NCBI RefSeq assembly: GCF_900142205.1
Contig: NZ_FRAA01000006.1
Location: forward strand, 1-64,000
DNA from: Reichenbachiella agariperforans
GTDB taxonomy: Bacteria; Bacteroidota; Bacteroidia; Cytophagales; Cyclobacteriaceae
DNA length: 64,000 nucleotides
Direction: 5' to 3'
The position numbers and the translations under genes were made by a program. A model generated the notes under the pieces. It saw only the letters and a program-made list of their open reading frames with translations, had not been told where the DNA came from and did no database searches. Positions 42,730 to 48,746 of the stretch are shown here, piece by piece; the first letter of the stretch is position 1; each line of letters begins with the position of its first letter.

Positions 42730-44016
42730 ATGTATCAAACACATGAAGTCTTTGGGGTTTCGAATGAAATGGTTTCAACATATATTGAAAGACCAGACGT
42801 TGACGATTTGTTTGTTAAAGGTCTAGAGAAAAACAAACATATAGTAATATATGGAGCTTCTAAACAGGGTAAAACCGCACTGACAGCTAAGCACCTAGAA
42901 GAAAAGGATTACATTAAAGTTAATTGCTCACCAGCATCGACAATTCAAGATTTATATAATTCAATAGTTCGACAACTAAACATTGAAATTATTGAATCAA
43001 GAGAAGTAACACAGGAAGTCGGTGGCGAGCTAAAAGCGGGTGTTAAAGCAAAGGTAAAAATACCATTCTTTGGCTCAGGAGAAGCAAGTGTAGAAGGTAA
43101 GGCATCAACAAAAGAGGGAGACAAATTATCGTATAAGGTTGTCGATTATAATCTTTTCTTAGCTCAAGACTTATCGGAATTATTGAGGGTAATTGAATTT
43201 GATAAAAAGATTATTGTAGAGAATTTTCATTATCTAACAGAAGATAACCAGAAGTTACTTGCAATAGATTTACGAATCTTTGATGATTACAAAATTCAAT
43301 TTATTGTATTAGGAATATGGAGAGAAAAAAATAGATTAATTCAATTCAACGGAGATTTAGTTGATAGACTAATTGAGATACCCGTTGAACCTTGGGAAAA
43401 GCAACATTTAGAAGCAATAGTTCAAGAGGGTATGCCTCTTTTAAATGTAAGTTTTGAAAATGTATTTGACACATTAGTTGAAACATGCTTTGATAGCGTT
43501 GGAGTGTTTCAAGAATTATGCAAAGAATCATGTTATGCTGCAGGAGTTAAGCAAACAGCTGAAGAAACTGTATTTATATCAATTGAAAATATTCAGCAAG
43601 CAATTGATATAAAGCTTAGCGACTATTCAAGTAGACATATTCGTTGCTTGGAAGCTTTTGTAGAACAGAAAGCCAAAAGCTCAGATGAAATACCTTTGTA
43701 TATTCCATACTATTTTATAAAAACATTATTTAATGAGGAATTTGAAGACATCACAAACGGTTTAAAACGTAGAGTAATTCAGGAGAAAATAAAAGTAATC
43801 CACCATAGAGCAGATGATGTGAGACCATCAGATATGGGTTACTTCTTACAAACCCTCGTTTCAAACCAGGTAAAAAAATCAATTTCACCACCGATATTTG
43901 ATTATGACATCGGAACCTCTTCTGTGAAAATTATTGATTCAACATTCTACTTCTTTTTAAAGAATTGCGAGAAAGAGGAAATTTTGGAATACATCCCAAT
44001 ACCTTTAGGATTATAA
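42730..44016 (+). CDS. Cassette-borne P-loop ATPase (AAA/STAND-like)
   Basis: 428 aa from the ATG at 42730; the frame reaches back to a TTG at 42700. Walker A is IVIYGASKQGKTALTAKHL (about 41-52), a Walker B-like KKIIVENFHYL follows at about 170, and a sensor-like FIVLGIWREKNR at about 206. Between Walker A and B is an alternating, Gly-rich insert (GGELKAGVKAKVKIPFFG) that may form a beta hairpin. The C-terminal third looks like a winged helix plus a small cap domain. The gene is clearly AT-richer than its neighbours and lies between attC-like sites, so transfer is likely. Function unknown; a defence role is possible but unproven. Confidence 0.8.
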   Translation: MYQTHEVFGVSNEMVSTYIERPDVDDLFVKGLEKNKHIVIYGASKQGKTALTAKHLEEKDYIKVNCSPASTIQDLYNSIVRQLNIEIIESREVTQEVGGELKAGVKAKVKIPFFGSGEASVEGKASTKEGDKLSYKVVDYNLFLAQDLSELLRVIEFDKKIIVENFHYLTEDNQKLLAIDLRIFDDYKIQFIVLGIWREKNRLIQFNGDLVDRLIEIPVEPWEKQHLEAIVQEGMPLLNVSFENVFDTLVETCFDSVGVFQELCKESCYAAGVKQTAEETVFISIENIQQAIDIKLSDYSSRHIRCLEAFVEQKAKSSDEIPLYIPYYFIKTLFNEEFEDITNGLKRRVIQEKIKVIHHRADDVRPSDMGYFLQTLVSNQVKKSISPPIFDYDIGTSSVKIIDSTFYFFLKNCEKEEILEYIPIPLGL

Positions 44017-44019
44017 AAA

Positions 44020-44216
44020 TACAGCCAACACTGTATATAGCAAATAGGGCGTTTAGTGGCTTATGAAAGTCCAGTGGTTATTTGAAACACCGCCAAATCA
44101 ACGATTTGGCTTTTATAATGTATAAAATAAAAACAAAATACAACGCTTTGGCTCAGTGCAAACTTGAAAGTTCATTGTTTTCTACTGCCCTACTTGCCAT
44201 ATACTAGACGTTATCT
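44020..44216. other. attC-like recombination site between two cassettes
   Basis: Long imperfect dyad of about 197 bp. The outer element TACAGCCAAC (44020-44029) complements the start of cassette 1. The inner 18-bp arms at 44033-44050 and 44187-44204 pair with two exceptions of the G/T type. The right end is GACGTTATC, with the crossover point G44210/T44211. An internal perfect hairpin (GCCAAATC/GATTTGGC, 44092-44110) lies in the loop. Large folded attC sites of this style are known from chromosomal cassette arrays. The core does not fit RYYYAAC/GTTRRRY strictly, so the call is attC-like. Confidence 0.6.
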
Positions 44217-44228
44217 TCAATTTGTCGC

Positions 44229-44690
44229 ATGGAAATTCTGAAGCCCAACCAAGAAGTCTACTACCAGACACAACTTTCTGAAACGGAGATATCGGAACGA
44301 ATTAACAACCTACTTGATTCGAAGCAACAAACCGCACCGAATGTATTTGGAGGGACTTACAAACAGAATAAACTGGAAATTTATAACGTGAAGGTTGGTC
44401 TTTGGCTAACTCCTGTGGTTCGAGGAACTCTTTCTAACGGTCAACTCAACTTGAGTTTGAAGCCATCAAAACAATTCAAATTTGCCGTGTTCATGATGAT
44501 TTTTGTAACATTTGGACTTCTGACAAGCTTGATTTTAGGTTTTCGTTCTGAGTGGTACATTCTTCCATTTCAAACCTTGATTTTTCTAATAGTGGTGAAC
44601 TTCGGAGGGCTAAGTAACTATCGGAACATCACTGAAACACTTGAACGAACTCTCGAATTGACGGAAAAAAAAGAAGATAACAATCGCTGA
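44229..44690 (+). CDS. Cassette-borne small membrane protein
   Basis: 153 aa. Residues 1-80 are soluble and beta-rich (ISERINNLLDSKQQTAPNVF, LWLTPVVRGTLSNGQLNLSL). Two membrane helices follow at about 84-104 (FAVFMMIFVTFGLLTSLILG) and 110-128, then a charged tail. No family recognised. The ORF starts 18 bp after the cassette joint. Its last codons carry GAAGATAAC (44673-44681), the exact complement of GTTATCTTC (44210-44218) at the cassette start, so the cassette's own attC begins inside the gene's 3' end. The remainder of that site is not recognisable, suggesting loss. Confidence 0.7.
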   Translation: MEILKPNQEVYYQTQLSETEISERINNLLDSKQQTAPNVFGGTYKQNKLEIYNVKVGLWLTPVVRGTLSNGQLNLSLKPSKQFKFAVFMMIFVTFGLLTSLILGFRSEWYILPFQTLIFLIVVNFGGLSNYRNITETLERTLELTEKKEDNNR

Positions 44691-45056
44691 GCAGGAATGC
44701 GCCAACTGCCACTTTACAGATATCAGTGCAAACCATACCATGAATCAGCCGCTGGGAAATGGTTGTGCTTTCTACTGAGTGCAGATCGCAGGATTTTTCA
44801 TCTTTCTGAACCCCACTGGTCTTAGTATCCACTAAGACCCAAAATATAGAAGGGCGCCTGCCTGTCCGGCGAGGCAGGTCCGCCCGGTGCTGGAGTTATG
44901 CAGGATGAGATGATCTGCCTGTCATGACAAGGTCGTAGCGGACGCTACAACCAGAGGTGTAGATTGATGGTAGAGCAACTACCGTAATCCTTGCTCTCAG
45001 CGAGAACCACGGTCGTCCCCATCACCCGAGTCTGTGACGAGGATGCTGTGGTAGCG
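44691..45056. repeat. Region of REP-like hairpins
   Basis: No intact gene. Three compact hairpins stand out: GGTCTTAG/CTAAGACC (44818-44839), CCTGCCT/AGGCAGG (44857-44878), and GGTCGTAGCG-GA-CGCTACAACC (44931-44952, one mismatch). The last two resemble REP elements that accompany REP-associated tyrosine transposases in Bacteroidota; a relic of such a transposase follows. Confidence 0.55.
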
Positions 45057-45182
45057 CATTTGTATTTGATCGCCTCTGCCAAAGAGGGCGATATTTTGTC
45101 TGACATCATCAGAGATTTCAAGAAGTTCACAGCCATCATAGCAGGTATATCTACCGAGCCAGAAACCCTACCGTCTTTTTGA
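45057..45182 (+). pseudogene. Relic of a REP-associated (IS200-like) tyrosine transposase
   Basis: About 40 codons reading HLYLIASAKEGDILSDIIRD followed by FKKFTAIIAGISTEPE. This matches the part of Y1/RAYT transposases just after the HxH motif (HLIxxxxEGxxLSDIIRDFKKFT), but the HUH pair is degraded (HLYLI) and everything downstream with the catalytic Tyr is missing. A stop follows at 45180. REP-like hairpins precede it and a 23-bp repeat follows. Confidence 0.6.
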
Positions 45183-45218
45183 AGTGGATGGTCGCGCTAC
45201 CTTATGGTTTGATGGGGC

Positions 45219-45290
45219 CGTCTCGTGCTGGACAGGGGGTCGGTCTCGCTCGTGACGGAGTGTTGGTCTCGTACGTGACCGAAGGGCGGT
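45219..45290. repeat. Three-unit 23-bp tandem repeat
   Basis: GTCTCG recurs at 45220, 45243 and 45266 with a 23-bp period; units are of the form GTCTCG-N2-CGTGAC-N9. Located between the transposase relic and the next gene. Confidence 0.55.
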
Positions 45291-45508
45291 CCCAGTAATT
45301 ATCATTTTTCTGTATCAGAATGATGTTTCCCCTCAGTATAGTCCATACTTTCTAGTGTGATGTGTTCGTTTTAGAACGCTTTAGTGTTCGCTATTACCCT
45401 CTTTTTTCGCGTTCAAAACTGTAAGTATCTGATTAACAGTAGTCTTTTTGTTTTGGCATGAGTTTGGTCAATATAGAATCAGATATTAAAAACTTAAATT
45501 ATAAAGCC

Positions 45509-45904
45509 ATGAAAAATACAATCAAAACAATCACATTCGTAGTAGCAGCAGTCTTGTTCATGAACACCTCTTCTTTTGCCTCGGGAGCGAAAGAAAAGGC
45601 TGTTGAAAAAGCAGTAAGTGTAGTCGAAAACGGTGCGCCAGATGACTGGATGCTATTGGCAGAACAAGCAGATTATTTGATAAAGAAGAATGCGGGCATC
45701 GCCAATGCGAAAGGTTGGATACAAGAATCGCTTAGCATTAAGGAGGCTCCATACAACTTAGAAGTTATGGGAGACTACTACAGCAAGTGTAACTTGAATA
45801 AGCAAGCAACGGAGTACTATATCAAGTCTATGGACGCGATGAAAGTAGAGAACGCCAATGTGAACACAACTCACATTCAGGACAAAATAGCGGCATTGAG
45901 ATAG
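45509..45904 (+). CDS. Small secreted alpha-helical protein
   Basis: 131 aa from ATG 45509, which begins a signal peptide (TITFVVAAVLFMNTSSFAS); 17 codons upstream in frame are discarded. The mature part has TPR-like helices (DWMLLAEQADYLIKKNAGIA, LEVMGDYYSKCNLNKQATEY, YYIKSMDAMKVEN). A similar fold is common in Bacteroidota periplasmic proteins, but no family was recognised. It ends at a strong bidirectional terminator. Confidence 0.72.
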   Translation: MKNTIKTITFVVAAVLFMNTSSFASGAKEKAVEKAVSVVENGAPDDWMLLAEQADYLIKKNAGIANAKGWIQESLSIKEAPYNLEVMGDYYSKCNLNKQATEYYIKSMDAMKVENANVNTTHIQDKIAALR

Positions 45905-45931
45905 AAATAGGAGTAAGTAGAATTAGGTCAA

Positions 45932-45972
45932 AAACAGAGAAGGCATCCATACCATGGATGCCTTCTCTGTTT
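45932..45972. terminator. Bidirectional terminator
   Basis: A 19-bp perfect stem (arms 45932-45950 and 45954-45972) with an ACC loop, between the small secreted protein and the convergent aspartyl protease. Confidence 0.85.
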
Positions 45973-45987
45973 CGTGTAGTAGTAGCG

Positions 45988-47151
45988 TTACAGCAGTTGC
46001 TTCAGCTCCAGCGTCACGGTTTTTTCAGCACCGTCTTGGAGGATGACGAGCTCGACAGTTTTGCCATCGGTCTTTAAGGTTTCTTTGACTTCTGCCATAT
46101 CCACTTCGCTCATCGACATGCCGTTTAGTTTGACTAGTTCATCGTCTTGCTGGATGCCAGCGGCCTCTGCTGGGCTGTTTTCGAATACTTGGTGGATGAG
46201 TACTTTTTGCTTGTCTGGGGATAGTTGCACATCTAGTCCGCTACAGTTGATACGGAAGGGTTTGTCGTAGTTGCCATTTTTCTCGATGTAGATCATTTTG
46301 GCAGGCATGTCAAATTCTAGATTGTAGCGCATGAGGATTTCATTTCCGATGATACCAGCGATTTTCTTGTCAGCTTGTACACCAGTGGTTGCTTCGCTGA
46401 TCCCTACGGGGATGTTATCAAATTTTTCTCCTCCGAACGAGAAAGATTGTACCCGTCCTTCATAGTGTTTGGTCTCCTTGTTCGAGATGCTTTTGACCAT
46501 ATAGGAGTAGTGGTCGCCCGTCTTGTGTGCTACGTCATATTGCAGGGCATAAGGAGAGTTGAAATCCATGGTCGTACCAGCTCCTGTCATCACGAAAAAG
46601 CTACCTGGGTGTGTTTCGCCATTGTTTAAAATCACGTTTCCTTCTACAGTAGGGATGCCAGCATGTAGTTTGAAGGGGATGGCTTTGCCGACTTTAGGGT
46701 GTTCACCGTGGTTGTACACTTCGAATATTTTGTTCTCATAGTCGATTCGTACCGCGTGGTGCATCATTAGGTCGTATCCTATAATCCCATCAAAATCTCT
46801 CCCTAGACTGATCTCCAGATGATCTAAGTCCGTGGCGTATACTTTGATGTTTTTCTCTAACAAGAAATCACCGATGGCTAGCGTGTTGTGCTTGATCAAT
46901 GAACCTCTAACAGTACCATTGTTGATGGTGGCATCATGCTTTTCCAAACCGAGGGCCTCTGCGACATCTTGGTCAATGACCGTCAGTCCATCGCCAGAGT
47001 CAAAGATGAAATCCAAGGGTTCAGAACCATCTACATTGAGCTGAATGATGATGTGATCTCCAAATAGCTCGAAAGGGATACTCTTGACAGGCGTCTGGCC
47101 GACCGCCAAAAAAGAAGTGCATACAAAGGCTAAAATGACTAATAATCTCAT
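45988..47151 (-). CDS. Secreted retropepsin-like aspartyl protease with C-terminal PDZ domain
   Basis: 387 aa. Signal peptide at 1-18 (LLVILAFVCTSFLAVGQ). First aspartyl motif IFDSGDGLTVID (Asp-Ser-Gly in place of Asp-Thr-Gly) at about 49-60, then a second lobe with FFVMTGAGTTMDF, in which the expected Asp is replaced (MTGAGT). The PDZ domain spans about 300-387 (VFENSPAEAAGIQQDDELVKL). With only one canonical Asp per chain it must dimerise like a retropepsin, or it may be inactive in its second half. The substrate is unknown; a periplasmic location is expected. Confidence 0.87.
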   Translation of the reverse strand: MRLLVILAFVCTSFLAVGQTPVKSIPFELFGDHIIIQLNVDGSEPLDFIFDSGDGLTVIDQDVAEALGLEKHDATINNGTVRGSLIKHNTLAIGDFLLEKNIKVYATDLDHLEISLGRDFDGIIGYDLMMHHAVRIDYENKIFEVYNHGEHPKVGKAIPFKLHAGIPTVEGNVILNNGETHPGSFFVMTGAGTTMDFNSPYALQYDVAHKTGDHYSYMVKSISNKETKHYEGRVQSFSFGGEKFDNIPVGISEATTGVQADKKIAGIIGNEILMRYNLEFDMPAKMIYIEKNGNYDKPFRINCSGLDVQLSPDKQKVLIHQVFENSPAEAAGIQQDDELVKLNGMSMSEVDMAEVKETLKTDGKTVELVILQDGAEKTVTLELKQLL

Positions 47152-47280
47152 AGCTATGATTAGTTTAATTTGAGGGCATAATTTAGGAAGTCTTTTGACG
47201 AAAAAAAACTTTTAGCTGCTCCTTGCAGAGAAAACGCATTTAAACCAGAACTCCTGATAGTCTGCCATACGTGAGGGATA

Positions 47281-47430
47281 CCCCGATCAAGTCGGGGCAT
47301 GACGGTAGTGGTGTAGTCGGGGTATGACGGGGGTGGTGAAGTCGGGGTATGAAGGTGGTGGTGAAGTCGTGGTATGACGGGGGGTGAAGTCGGGGTATGA
47401 AGATGGTGGTGAAGATGGGGTATGAGAAGT
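47281..47430. repeat. Imperfect 25-bp tandem repeat with REP-like head
   Basis: Six units begin at 47290, 47315, 47340, 47365, 47388 and 47413; spacing is 25 bp except one of 23. Consensus AGTCGGGGTATGACGGTGG plus TGGTGA. The array starts with the hairpin CCCCGA-TCAAG-TCGGGG (47281-47297), a sequence common in dispersed bacterial repeats. The 390-bp gap upstream of msrB contains nothing else recognisable. Confidence 0.8.
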
Positions 47431-47541
47431 TAACACACATAGAGCCCTGACTGGATTCTTAAATGCGCTTGTACTTACAAATCTAATCAAGGAACTATTT
47501 CGTAGGTAGTATAGGTTATTGCACTACAAAATGAAAACAGC

Positions 47542-48021
47542 ATGAAATATATAAGCATTATCTCCCTAGTCCTGATCACTGCCTGTGCGACACAGGGCCA
47601 AAGCAAGAAGGATAAATCTAGCGGTAGCTATACCATCAATAAAACTGATGCAGAGTGGAAGTCTGAATTGAGTGATTTGGAGTATTATATTCTTAGAGAG
47701 AAAGGAACCGAACGTCCTGGTACAGGAAAATATGATGACCATGACGAAATTGGTCTCTATGTCTGTGCAGCCTGTGGCAATCCGTTATTTAACTCCGATA
47801 CTAAGTTTGACGCACACTGTGGATGGCCGAGTTACTTCCAGTATGCTACTGACAGTAGTGTTGTAGAGTTGCAAGACAATTCGCACGGCATGCGACGGAC
47901 TGAAATACAATGTGCGCGATGTGGTGGACACCTAGGGCACGTCTTCAATGATGGACCTCCTCCTACAGGCTTGCGTTATTGCATTAACTCCGTGTCTTTG
48001 GATTTTATAAAAGAGGAGTAG
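47542..48021 (+). CDS. msrB: Peptide methionine (R)-S-oxide reductase, exported as a lipoprotein
   Basis: 159 aa. Reduces methionine-R-sulfoxide in proteins. N-terminal lipoprotein signal ([15 protein letters not shown], lipobox LITAC) places it in the periplasm or envelope. The MsrB fold has zinc ligands in [11 protein letters not shown] and [14 protein letters not shown], the HCGWPSYF loop, and the catalytic Cys in [14 protein letters not shown] second, broken copy of its first 196 nt lies at 41825-42015. The gene stands alone between tandem repeats and a minus-strand hypothetical gene. Confidence 0.95.
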   Translation: MKYISIISLVLITACATQGQSKKDKSSGSYTINKTDAEWKSELSDLEYYILREKGTERPGTGKYDDHDEIGLYVCAACGNPLFNSDTKFDAHCGWPSYFQYATDSSVVELQDNSHGMRRTEIQCARCGGHLGHVFNDGPPPTGLRYCINSVSLDFIKEE

Positions 48022-48039
48022 CTTAAGACGCTGTGTTTT

Positions 48040-48426
48040 TCATTCTATGTACAGCGTATCGGCCACTCGTGTGACGATGATCTGGAGGATACGCTTGTTG
48101 TATTCGGTATAATGCAGGTGGTAGCCTGTTAGCTCCTCTATTGTCATCATGGCGATGACGACCCCCAGCAGTTGATTTTTGATCTTTGGACGCTTTTGGA
48201 GCCAGATGCCGGCGAGATTTCTGTATTCGGATTTGTTTTTGGCTTGGAGTACGCCGAGTTCAAAGGTCTTTTCTTTTTGGACCAGTGCGATGACTAGTTC
48301 GTGCTGTAGTTTGATGATGGGGCGAATGATGCCGTTTTGGAATCGCTCGACCTCTCCACTGCGCCCAGTGGTAGCTTGTGGTAGTTCGGGACGTAGGTCT
48401 ACTATATCTTGATCTGGACGTGTCAT
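48040..48426 (-). CDS. Conserved small cytosolic protein of unknown function
   Basis: 128 aa from ATG 48426 (MTRPDQDIVDLRPELPQATT). The alternative ATG at 48438 lies inside the upstream terminator hairpin, so it is rejected. Features: GEVERFQNGIIRPIIKLQHE, then a helix-rich body with IKNQLLGVVIAMMTIEELTG. Similar proteins in Flavobacteriia are sometimes labelled glyoxalase, but no glyoxalase metal-binding residues are visible. No signal peptide. Function unknown. Confidence 0.7.
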   Translation of the reverse strand: MTRPDQDIVDLRPELPQATTGRSGEVERFQNGIIRPIIKLQHELVIALVQKEKTFELGVLQAKNKSEYRNLAGIWLQKRPKIKNQLLGVVIAMMTIEELTGYHLHYTEYNKRILQIIVTRVADTLYIE

Positions 48427-48433
48427 GGCTAGA

Positions 48434-48473
48434 AACAAAAAACGAGGATCAATATTGATCCTCGTTTTTTGTT
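48434..48473 (-). terminator. Terminator of the carB-DUF4834 transcript
   Basis: A perfect 40-bp palindrome at 48434-48473 containing A6/T6 tracts, 14 bp beyond the DUF4834 stop. It works in both directions in principle. Confidence 0.88.
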
Positions 48474-48486
48474 GTTTTTATCGTTA

Positions 48487-48732
48487 TCAAACCTCTTCGT
48501 AATCGACGTAATCGCCTCCTTTGAAATCTGATTTGTTTGCTGCTTTAGTTCCCTTTTTAGGGACAAAATCAATATGTACATTGCCATCCTGTGGCTGTCT
48601 CTGCTGATGCTGCTGTGCAGACTGTTGCCTGTTTTGATTGACCATGTTGCCCAAGAACATCCTCATAAAGAAGCCGCCCAGCTTGAACACAATCCAAAAG
48701 AACAGAATAAATAATACTAAAAACTTCAACAT
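48487..48732 (-). CDS. DUF4834 small membrane protein
   Basis: 81 aa. One N-terminal membrane helix (FLVLFILFFWIVFKLGGFFM), a Gln-rich middle (NRQQSAQQHQQRQPQ) and a conserved end (VHIDFVPKKG, DFKGGDYVDYEEV). The pattern is that of the Bacteroidota DUF4834 family. Role unknown. It is 14 bp downstream of carB and ends at the shared terminator. Confidence 0.88.
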   Translation of the reverse strand: MLKFLVLFILFFWIVFKLGGFFMRMFLGNMVNQNRQQSAQQHQQRQPQDGNVHIDFVPKKGTKAANKSDFKGGDYVDYEEV

Positions 48733-48746
48733 AGACTTATATGTAC

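Noticed and set aside
44945-45139. 64-codon minus-strand frame
   Set aside because: It is antisense to the transposase relic and shows no family features.
47240-47490. Two overlapping minus-strand frames with periodic His/Pro/Thr-rich peptides
   Set aside because: They are translations of the 25-bp tandem repeat in different frames and have no start signal or family resemblance.
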